From Callaeas wilsoni (lineage: Eukaryota; Chordata; Aves; Passeriformes; Callaeidae), in NCBI GenBank assembly GCA_013398955.1, contig VWPU01014838.1:28742-92741 (forward strand): 64,000 nucleotides of DNA, written 5' to 3'. Shown here piece after piece: positions 43,838 to 54,040 of this stretch. The notes under the pieces were generated by a model that did not search any database, was not told where the DNA came from, and saw nothing but the letters and a program-made list of their open reading frames with translations. The number at the start of each line of letters is the position of its first letter. Position 1 is the first letter of the stretch. The position numbers and the translations under genes were made by a program.

Positions 43838-44842
43838 GTAAGAGTCTCCCAGTAATTAATATACTGAAAGCATGCTATGTTGTTTAATTGTAAGGCACTG
43901 GATGTGCAACCAGCTAAGGATTGAAGTCTGAATGTTTTTCATAACACTAACTTTTCAAAATTCTTATAAATACATAGTTTTAACCAGAGATACATATTGC
44001 TAAGAGACCAAATAAATTTTAAAATGTCATAAAACTTCATTATTACCAATAAAAGATCAGATTTCTAATAATGCCACCTTGCTAGAAATGCAGAAAAAAG
44101 TCATAGTGTAAGGCACTTCTCTTGCACCACTATTCTTTTCAAGCTGTGATGAACTCTGCAATTATACCTAATAAATTGCTGTAGTTATCGGTAGCAAACT
44201 ATTAACAGAGACCTTGACAGTTTTATTACAGTAAGCTAAGACAGAAAACAAGAAAAAAGGTCACAGATTTGGTCATGCAGGAACTATCAAGAATGAATTG
44301 ATGCTATTAATCAAATAATGATCATTGTTTTAGTTCCATTGTTCAATTCAATTGTTCAAAACAATTCCATTGTTTTAGGAATTCCAGTTCTTTCATTAGT
44401 GAAAACCCTCTCTAAAGAGGTTTTCTACCTTTGGTCCTTGGTCTACTTCCTGTGTATATCTCTTGTTCCAAGTGCTGTATCTCTTGTTCCAGGGGCTTTT
44501 GGAAGGACTTCCTTTCAAGAGCAGTTGGGTGTTTTGTAGGTGTGTATTTACCTTTTTGTTGTTCATGCTCACACTTCCTACAACCTTCATTTCATTCTCA
44601 AATATTCTGTATAATTGTAGTTTAATACTCAATTCAAAACCAGAGTAAATAGACTGATTTTCACAATCTGGTGGAATAATTTAGCCAGAGAAAAGACTGA
44701 AAATTTTTTTCCAGCTGAATGGGAAGTATGAAACCCCAATCAATTCTCAGAACAATGAAAATTGCATAAATAGGACTGATCTGTGAAATTGGTACTACAC
44801 TTTAGGCTTCAAATAATAAGGCTGCTTAACATATACACTCTC

Positions 44843-44938
44843 TGTGGACGTGGAGCTATCACCACAGAAAAAGCAGGGTCACTTTGCTGGACGCCACGGC
44901 TTGGTGACACTGGGCAGATCCCTGATCCAAAGCTTTCT
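44843..44938 (+). pseudogene. Possible collagen exon relic
   Basis: GRGAITTEKAGSL... then RLGDTGQIPDPK; Gly spacing is irregular. It lies where exons between D and E would be. Speculative. Confidence 0.25.
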
Positions 44939-45620
44939 GGTAAGCTGTCATTTGTATACGTAGTAAAGAAGAGTAAGAAGTCCTTCATGTTCCCCCAGTT
45001 TGCTGCCTGATACAGATTCCCCCATAGATGTAAAAAATCTGCCAGAGGCTTGTTCTTGTTGATATCACTGGACATTTTCAATGTTCTGTGCACAGAAGTT
45101 GCCTGTTAATATTTTCTTCAATATTTTTACTCACGCAGCAATCAGGCAGCAATTAGAAGTTTTGTTAAATAAATTGAACTGACAGCTCTTCACTGTTCCG
45201 ATGGGAAATCAGTGTGTGCTTCAGTAAGCAAGCAGGTGAATCACACTTTGGAAGCAGCCCACTTCTGCCACAGACAGTATCACTTGGAGAAAATACACCA
45301 CAGTCAACAGGATGGTTACAGCAAACTAAAAGCAGGAATACTTTCAGTTGTGTGAAACGATGCTGCAAGTCTTTTGTTGTCTTACTATGCTGCAGTAAAG
45401 TAACAGTTGCATCTCATTTTCCCTTTTTCCAGTAAAAAATTGTTGACTGGTCATTGTGCAAGATTGATTTGAGTTTTTTACATGAATCTATTACTAATTT
45501 TTTGTGTTCCATATCCTTGCATTTCAGAGGGAAAATGCTGTCATAATTTCTTGAGAAGCTTGCATTTTTATCAGAAGAACTGCTTGTCACATTTTAATTG
45601 CATTTTTTCCAACTAACTAG

Positions 45621-45683
45621 GGTAAAGCTGGAGACAAGGGACTTGCAGGAGAACATGGACTAAAAATATATAGAGGCAGAACG
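45621..45683 (+). pseudogene. Collagen VI helix exon relic E
   Basis: Intact acceptor (aactag), then 63 nt: GKAGDKGLAGEHGLK-IYRGRT. It aligns residue by residue with the intact 63-nt exon at 24523 (GxxGDxGxxGxxGxKGxRGRx), with one Gly changed to Ile. The donor is displaced (acaagtacg). Confidence 0.82.
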
Positions 45684-46438
45684 ACAAGTACGTCATCACT
45701 GATATTCTTTAATGGATTTTTTTAATAGGTTCCTCTTTTACGTGTGCTGATTTCACGCTTGTATTGATTTTTAAATTTTATGTCTCTCATTTGCAAAAGC
45801 TGTTGATGGTTTGTCCCTGTGTAAGTCACACTAAACAGAAGCAATGACCATCTCTGAATATCCTACTATATGTGTTCCAGTTCATCTTCCTTTTTTGCCT
45901 TTTAGGTAAAAAACTGCTGTAGAAGAAATTAGCTAGTTTAAGAGCAATGTGATGATCACTTTTATTCCCCTTTAACTTATTTGTCCTGTTTTTTTCTGGC
46001 TTCTTAGGTGTTTCTTTCTCCCTTTTCTTCACAAGCTTTTCCATGGCTGAATAGTAACTTCAGATGTTCTCTGCTGTAACAGGGAATGACAAGGGCTGGC
46101 TGCTCTCTGCTGAAGCATGTGCTAATTTTACTTTAAGGACTGTATTTTTAAATGGACTTTGAACATATTGGATGAATAACTCAGTTAACAAAAATGAGCT
46201 GAACTACTAGAAGAAAATTGGTGCTTTGATGTTATCCATTCAGGTCATTCATCTCTAAAGTGAAAATGGTGTCAGACCTGACGCTCTTCTTTCTTACTTC
46301 TCATTTACAATTAATTCAGTGGAACTTAAGCATGTGGCAAATAATGGAAGAAGGAAAGAAATCTGTTCATTTCCAACAGCAAATAAAAATTTTATGTCAC
46401 CTCTGTATGTTGTTTGAATACCATGCTACTATTCATAG

Positions 46439-46510
46439 GGCTATTCCAGGACCTGCTGTTCTGGAAGACGGAGTGACAGGGGATCTGCAGGATGCAGGGC
46501 AAGACCTAGA
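46439..46510 (+). pseudogene. Collagen helix exon relic F
   Basis: After ttcatag; reads AIPGPAVLEDGVTGDLQDAGQD with the Gly register shifted by an indel. Its position suits the exon following E. Confidence 0.5.
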
Positions 46511-47343
46511 CTCCAAATATTTTGCCATTACTGGAAACTGTGTTTGCTCTTTTTCATTTGTAAGGGAAAATAAGGAATGAAACAGAACATTTTCTTCCTG
46601 TTGTGGTGGTCTGGAGTGGTTATTTGTGCAATGTTCTGATGGCTTCCAATGATGTGTTGCCCATATACTGCAAATTGCATGATTGTATCACATTGCGAAC
46701 TTCAGTATTTTATTAAACAAAGAAGATAGTGAATCTATCTGTATGTAAGCACAAATCAGGTACTTCTGAATGCAAGTGGCTAATTGTATACCTATAAATG
46801 TAACTTTCGGAAGTCACCGTCTAAATGCATGATTTGTGCATGTTTGAAAAGTTTACCTGACTCATACTTTGAGCCTCTCCTTTTAACTAATGCAGAGGAG
46901 AATGATTACTGTAATTTTTGGTTGTCAATAGCACAGTAAATTTTGCAATTATGTGTTTCTAACAAATTCTTTAGAAGTACCATTGTGGGAATTCAACAAT
47001 ATGTACCTTTAGTCTCAAATGAAAGAGGCTCACTTTAGAAATATTTATTTCCCCTTTGGTTTTCAGGTTTGCAAGTTCAATATGGTGTAAAAGACAGATT
47101 GGGTTTTCATTTTTCTCTCATTAATTGTTACCATTGCTAAGAAGTCTGCAGCTTTTGCTAAGGTAGTGTTTTCCCTGTACATCTTTGTACAGATGATATA
47201 CTGTGAATTTCTTACAGCTTCAAAATAGGATTAAAGGTGAAATGAATTGCAAAAGTCATGCTCAGAAATTCCTGTAAGTACTAGAGGTCTGTGCATGCAA
47301 ACAAAAAAAATACATTTTCTCAACCTAAATGGAATAAAAATAA

Positions 47344-47392
47344 CATATATATATATATATATATACACACACATATATGTGTATATATACAG
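47344..47392. repeat. AT/CA palindromic microsatellite
   Basis: (TA)n, then ACACACA, then TATATGTGTATATATA, which can fold back on itself. Confidence 0.85.
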
Positions 47393-47605
47393 ATATAAAA
47401 ATATATAATTAAAATAACAGATAACAGGTAGTGAAACTGTCAATTCTACTGTAGAATTTCAATATAAAATTTATATAAAATCATAATAGACATTAAATAA
47501 AAAATATAAAAATGTGTAATACAATTAGCCCATGGCTTTGATTGATCTTTTCCCCTATGATTAGTAAAATATCTCAGCAATTAAGTAAGATAAATAGAAC
47601 TACAC

Positions 47606-47638
47606 AACTAGAACAGAACTAGAACAGAACTAGAACAA
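47606..47638. repeat. 11-bp tandem repeat, three copies
   Basis: ACTAGAACAGA repeated in tandem. Confidence 0.8.
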
Positions 47639-47639
47639 C

Positions 47640-50216
47640 TATAAATTTTTTCTTTTTCTTTTTTTTAGGGGAGTAAATGACTGAATGGACAAGCCTGATT
47701 TTCTGTACATATCTCAAGCAAAGTCCATGTTACAAGCACACACAATGTACCACCTCACTAAACAGCCATGTGCTCATGTATGGCTTTTTGTTCTTGTTCA
47801 CAGCCATGTGAACTCATTACCTACATCTACACACACAGCTATAAGCTTTCAGTTCTGTCTTGATATTGTAAAGCTGAGCAATCACTTGTTTCTTCCCTGA
47901 TTTATTAATATCACATTGGTCCTCTGTTCAGCACTCCTGTGAATGCATGGTATTAGCAGGCAGGTGCTTGAAAACTGATGTTAGGGCTGAGAATGCAAAA
48001 GTATGTTTTTACTTGTTTAGATTACTTTATTTTACTGAAGTTACTGTAGCATAATTTATTAGAAATGTTAAGTGTCTTGGTATCCAGCAGTTCCAGTTAC
48101 CATGAGGTAAGTCTGCATTATTTTTCCTTGTCTATCCTAATTCCTTAGGAGGTGACTGTGCCAAATAGTGTGAGTTTCTACAACACAAAGCATACTTATC
48201 TCTCTAAAATCTGAGAGAAACCTCTCAATGAAAATGTTTGGTGTGGACCAGGCCCAGGTCCTGCTTGTTCTTTTACTCCATTCTCCAATAAAACCAAAAG
48301 GAGTTTAGCAAGCATACATAGCAGTGGAAGACAATCATGCATCTTAAGTCACTGAAAGCCTTAAAATCTGCAGAACTATGGAAAATAAATTCAGTGTCTG
48401 TTCTAAGGGTGATTTCAGCTTTTGTTTCAAAAACTCTTTAGATACAACATTTTTCAACTAAACTTTCCTTTTCTCTTTCTTTAGCTTTCCTGGATGGTGA
48501 GTACTTCTTACTCCTATGTTACTGATACTAATGGTATGGTTTATTTGTCAAATTGACCTCGCAGAGCTCTGATAAGCTGTGAACTACTTTGCCTATGTAA
48601 TGGTAGGCTCCACTTAACCAAACATTCTGAGCTGTGTGTTTCCTTCACAGAGGTTAAATCCTTCATTGAGTCAGGTGTTTACTGATCTGCAGCTTCAGTT
48701 TGCTCATCCATTTGTAGGTAGGAGAAAATGAACTGAAAAACAACATTTAAAACTGGATGTAGTTTCTTCAAATCTTTTATAGATCACAAATTTCTATTTA
48801 CAATAAAGGTCATGGGTCTTCTTGGAGGCTTGTACTCCTTCGTTTCAGTGATTTTTTTTAACACCATCAGTAAGGGTATTGCTGGCAATAATGAAGAAGT
48901 GTGAGTTCCTCCTTTGTCATTTCCCCCTATTCTCTATGTTCCTGTGCTTATTATTTTTTATTATTTCTTTCTACTTGTCCCTGAGAGATACAGCTTGCAT
49001 TATCCTTCCCCGACCTGTCATAATTCTAATTGTGTTGCAGCTTCAGCACTGCAGATTATCTTCCTTGTCCTTTCTCTGACCTTCTTTTTCGTTCGAACTT
49101 CGCTCCCACCGGTTCCTCCACTGCTTCACACTGAGCTGACAAATAATTTTATCACACCCATTATTTAAAACTTTCTCCTCTTTATTTGTTCTGATTTCAG
49201 TACTGCTCTCCTTTGTTTTGCTTTGTGGGTTTTTTTTTTCCCCTAACTATACTCAGTACTTGGTGTGTTCCAGGCCCAAATGTGTCTGGTACCAGTTAGG
49301 TATAGAAAATGATAATGGAACCCCTGTCCTACACTGAATTTGGCTGGAATGGTGAGTCAGTAATTTCCTCCCTTCGTGAGTGCTAGATAAATGATCTTAT
49401 TGTTACTGTAGTTATGCTGCCTGCTGTAGCCTGTGATTTTTTAAACTACATTTTTCTTCATGATGCAGCAGATTATTTTCTTCAGCACAATTTCTGCTTT
49501 TAGATGTAATATAATGGCTGGAGTAATTACAAGATGAAATGTGTTTTACCACAGAAATGTCACATTCATTATAAAACCTGAACAGTTCCCTTAGTAATGA
49601 TGCAGTAGTAATAGCATGAAATCAGTACCTGAGCCACACAGCAGTACTTGAGTTAGTGGAGGCCCGCACTGTGCCACAGAGGAGCTTTAAAAAGGAGCAC
49701 TGTGTGCTGAAATTGCAGGGTACACCTATACACCCCAATGCAGATTGTCGCAAGCTCGCTCTGGGGTCAGTAGTGCAGGTCCTTCCTCTGCAGGCACACT
49801 CAGCAAGGGGGCTCAGGCTGCAGCAGATCTGCATGAACAGAGGTTCAGAGTGCAGGTGAATGTGGGCCTGCCAGAACCTGGACAAAACCCAAGATCATTT
49901 CTACCCCTGTTGTTGTCCTGTGCTTGAGTGGTGCTGGAAGAGCATTTTTTTTTTTCTCTGCTGAAGTTTATCCATCTAATATAATTTAGCACTATTTTTC
50001 AAATATCTTTGTAAAGCCTTTTCATAAAACCAAGCAATTTTTACTCTTCTGTGCTTCACTTCAGTATACATTGGGCAAATATTTGTCTAGCTCCCCATTT
50101 TTCTTTGAGCTTCTATCAGGTGTGGGATGTAGTTCAGCATTATGTTACATAGCTTTTATGTGCATTACTCTCTATGTCTGAGATGCAAGAGAACAAAATA
50201 ATTTGGAGAAGTTTTT
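47640..50216. other. Intergenic or old intron sequence
   Basis: No clear exon. A 12-nt segment with good splice sites at 48485-48496 is discussed under rejected items. 49640-49900 is GC-richer without recognised content. Confidence 0.45.
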
Positions 50217-50516
50217 TGTTTCCTGCTACTCTGTTACCACCACCTTATCTACTTCTCAGAGTTTCACAACAAGAATATGCTACTCAATGCACTAAAAAAT
50301 ACTTCTCACCAGAGATCCTCCAGTGAATGGGACACTGAATGTGTGATGAGATTCATTGCCATGAATGTTTTCAGGAGAACTATTCAAGGTGCTAAAGTGA
50401 AAAAAATAGCTGTGATTTACAGCCATGGACCAGCTTCTCCTGTTAAACAAGCTGTTACGGAGATGAGTGCAGTAGAAGTCATTCCAGCAGTTATTATGAA
50501 GTTTCTTGTTTTGAGG
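50217..50516 (+). pseudogene. C1 vWA domain relic of a second collagen VI gene
   Basis: One open frame gives HLIYFSEFHNKN, QRSSSE, VMRFIAMNVFRRTIQGAKV, KKIAVIYSHGP, and EMSAVEVIPAVI, in the same order and spacing as C1 of the intact gene (HYLIRFSEF, LERSSGK, AMRFVARNVFKRVRQG, RKVALFFANGP, ELSALDITPVVI). The first third of the domain, including the metal-site motif, is absent. The RT-x-x-GA-x-V version looks closer to alpha-5/alpha-6 than to alpha-4 (from memory). Confidence 0.85.
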
Positions 50517-50570
50517 GACTGCATGAAGAACAAATGGATGTGGAGTTTCTGCTTCATGAGAAAAACTGCA

Positions 50571-50711
50571 AAATGCCTCTCTACCTGTCTGTTCTGGTGC
50601 GGAGCCATCTCCTCATGGGTAGATGTGTCTGACCTACTTTTACCTCTGAGTGAATGCAGATTCACTTTACAAAATGAGTTCTCAGGAATGGTTCGCACTC
50701 TGCCACCCGAT
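50571..50711 (+). pseudogene. C2 vWA domain relic (start)
   Basis: In the same frame as the C1 relic. KCLSTC recalls the KCNPRTNC start of C2, then WVDVSDLL stands where MDITYIM is expected and NEFSGMVRTL where EEFQRAKDFV lies. The metal-site residues are lost. It follows C1 after only about 55 bases, so the intron and the small exon between them were deleted. Confidence 0.5.
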
Positions 50712-50809
50712 GTGCTTTCCTGTTGTGATCTTATTTCCCATTCTCTGTCATTTCTTTTAAAGAAAATGGATGAAAGGCTGACAGCTGGGCTTCTTCCATC
50801 TTGCTTTAG

Positions 50810-51034
50810 GAGAACAGTGCAGGGAAGCTACACCAGGAAAAGACACCCTGTGAGGCAGTGAGACTGACACAGTTCATGCGCTGTTTTCACAAAAGAGAAA
50901 CTGTGAAACAGCGTGAGCGTAGGAAGTCTTTGGAACTGGAAGACACGGACCAGCTGAGCAGCCTGGCTACTAAGTTGGATGTCCTCGTCCACATTGCAAA
51001 TCTCTCCTATTCATTGTTGCAAAAACTCCATTAG
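50810..51034 (+). pseudogene. Possible terminal exon or vWA end relic
   Basis: 74 open codons begin right after a strong acceptor (gctgac branch-like site, cttccatcttgctttag) whose last TAG would otherwise stop the frame; the stop is TAG at 51032-51034. Near its end DQLSSLATKLDVLVHIANL resembles the last helix and strand of a vWA domain. Family assignment is uncertain. Confidence 0.4.
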
Positions 51035-51413
51035 TTACGTTGTTAAGGTAGACGTTCCTTATCACCGATGACTTCAAAATCCTCAAGCCAACAAACTCTC
51101 TTGTAAAGTTTGAGGTGAAATCAATAGTGCACATAGAGCAGCTAATGAAAATACAAAACCTCTTTTGAGGTGTTTTCTACTTTTTTCTTATCTTTTAAGT
51201 AATAAAGCTCAAAATTATTAGTAGTCACATTGCTCTTAATAGGGCATTTTATAGAATTACTACAGATGCACTCTACTTCTAAAATAAATTGCTGGATGCT
51301 GTAAGTTCACTAAAGTACGGATTATTTTTTATTATTTTGCTGTTTAGTTTCTGAAAGGACTTTATACTCTTGTCACATGCTGCAAAAAAAAATGTTAGAA
51401 AGGAGTTCATAAC

Positions 51414-52249
51414 TGTAGTGGTTCATTTAATACAGCCAAGTGGCCCTGCAGGGAAATGTGATCTGTCTGTTATAAATGTCCTAGGAAATAATGTAATTTC
51501 ATTTTAGATGAAAAAGGCCAAAATATAATAACATATACTTGGCTTTAAAGAACATGTTGTTGTGGCAGAACATCCTCTCCCCCTTTACCACTGATAGTTG
51601 GTGCAGATATGGAGAAGATAACCCAGGGGCTGAAATGCCCAGCAAGGGGTCATCTCTGATGCCAAGAGGGCTCAAGCCCCAGCTAAGAATCAACATCTTA
51701 GTCTGGAGAGCAGATGTGGGAAGAGATAACGGAGATATTCTTGACTGAGAGACACTCTTTTACAAACTATAAAAGACACACGAGTTATCACGGAGGCAGA
51801 AGCCTTCTACACANTAGTGTGGGGGACTTCTCCCCGGAGCTTGGACGCAGATTCCGTGGTTACTTTCCTGGGAATTGAGAGAAAGGATCTCCGTGTGTGC
51901 CCCACCAGCAATTGGATGGTAAGATACATTGGATCCTAAGATACACTATTTCTTCGCTAGCTGTAAAATTGATGGTACCTTGAACCTCGCGCTGTATATA
52001 CCTACTAGTAGCTTCTTTTTATTCTTATTCCTGTGTAGTATATCATTTGTTTTAAGTCTTATGTCTGTTGGTTTTGTGTCTATTGAATAAATAACTCATT
52101 CTATAATAGACCGAATCAGCCATTGTTAAAGAACTTGTGAACGAAAGTGGGTCTTGAGGTGCTGGCCACACCAATAAAGCTACTGCCTGCTGCCAGAGGC
52201 CTGGGCAAAAGGCAGAGTCTTAGCTAAACACCCACATCCATTCGCAACA
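51414..52249 (+). mobile_element. 836-bp LTR, probably solo
   Basis: TG...CA element from TGTAGTGGTTCATT to CATTCGCAACA. TATAAAAG at 51768-51775 and AATAAA at 52086-52091 give promoter and poly(A) signal on the + strand. No retroviral internal sequence or primer-binding site follows at 52250. Target duplication not found. One unresolved base (N) lies at 51814. Confidence 0.72.
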
Positions 52250-53999
52250 GTTGTGAAATGAGGGTGTATTTGTATGAAAAAATGTAAAAAAGAATGTAGA
52301 AAAACTATAAATTTTCCGTTGAGAGTAAGTTATTATTCTGACTGATTAAGAATGAGTAGATGGATATATGAAAAACTAATTGTAAGAGAGACATGGAAGA
52401 TTTTTACATCAAGAAAACTGAGTAATTGATTTAGATTCTGTTATGTTCATCAAAAATAATATGTGATCTTGCAGAGATTATAATAATACTGCTACATAGG
52501 AAGGATTTTATGAATTTAAAGGATGTTTTCTTCCTTTTTGCTCTATATTATAAAGAAAAACTCCTGTTTTAAAATTTATTAGGTAGTGTTTCTCTAGCAC
52601 ACAGTTGAAACTCATGGAGCAATGTCCAAGATTATTTTAAGCTATTAGGTTTTCATTCTGACTGGCATAACTAAAGAATGTTATCTGGGAAAAAGACTTC
52701 CATATCACTCACAGTCTATGAAAATACTATAGTAGGTACAGTGTAACTCATGTGGAAAATCCCAAAGGTGAACTGTGTTTCTCATTAAGACTGAATTATT
52801 TAGTCCCATTCTGGTGGTTTCTATTGCAGATGATTTATTTGAAATGGAAGCCTCTTCCTTTTCCTCAAAGGTCATGCTCAGCTTAGAGGTTAACAGATGA
52901 GAGACTGAAGCTTACTGAATATCTCTATTCTTGTTCATATGCCTCAGGCCTCCTCATGAGAACAAGTCCAGCAGGATCTGACCTTCCTCTTCTTTCACAT
53001 TCACTAGATTTTACTTATTTCCTAAAGCACTTTTTGTCTTCATCCAAAAAGGTGTGACTTTTTTCTAAAACAAATGAATTTTAAAAAAAAGAGCTTTAAA
53101 ATTACGTGATAAAAGATTATGTAATTTGATAAAGTTTTGGTGCTCTGGCATCCAGCACAGTTTTAAACTTTGTTCACCTTGCAAAATCACAAGGTGCCAG
53201 TGATCGCTGCTGCTGCTTCCTCTGAGTCACATGCTGGGCAGATAGGGAGTTTGCCGTCTTTCTTTTTCTTGTAAAAATGTGAGGAAGTTCATTTCAAGCT
53301 GCATCTGTTAGAGCAGAGTCAGTGGTGTGAGGGCACCAGACAGGGCACAGCAGAACTAGTTTTGCTGTTTCAGATCTTTCCATAAGGATAATCAACAGTT
53401 GTCTGGAGACAAAGTTCATGAGCAAGAGCATAAGTGATCCAAAAAGCTGCTACCAAATGACCTGGAAGCCTCACAGGGGTTCTGGCCCAGACAGATGATA
53501 TTCTGGTCATTACATTCTCTGTATATATGACAGTGAACTCAAAAATCCCACCTTCGTTTATTCTGAAGAGAAGAGTTGTTGGAGTAACTCCTGAAAGTTG
53601 TTCTCTCAGATATTGGGGATCATATAGATTCATCATATAGCTAGGGAGGAAATTCTGCCATCATCAGGGTTGTTTAATATAGAGAATGCAAATGGGACTA
53701 AGTTCAGAATTCATTCTAGCACCTAATTTTTTTGCTACTGTAAAATACAAACTCTGTCTGTCAAATGAGAATAAGAACAGTCTAGTGATTGTCTGTATCC
53801 TTTACAAAGTGTGTTAAATTGGGAATATAGACCATATAAAAAGACATTGAGTGAAAAGTCAGAACACCTTACTAAAGAAATAAATAACTAAGGTATAAAT
53901 ATAATCCTCACATTCATCTAAATTTAAGTTTATTTAGGTTCTTCATTTTTTTCATTCAAGTTTTCCTATTGATGAGTGCAGAATCAGACCACAATAGCA

Positions 54000-54040
<41 letters not shown>

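Noticed and set aside
43811..45665. Reading relics D (27 nt) and the first 45 nt of E as equivalents of the 27- and 45-nt exons near the helix start
   Set aside because: E continues as a 21-residue match to the intact exon at 24523, and only the 3'-exon placement gives consistent spacing to the C1 relic.
48485..48496. 12-nt segment with good acceptor and donor, like the COL6A4 microexon
   Set aside because: Sequence shares nothing with the microexon and lies 1.7 kb from the C1 relic instead of about 0.1 kb; likely chance.
50277..50861. A functional new small gene
   Set aside because: The N-terminal third of the vWA fold and metal-site residues are missing and it is flanked by dead exons; decay is simpler.
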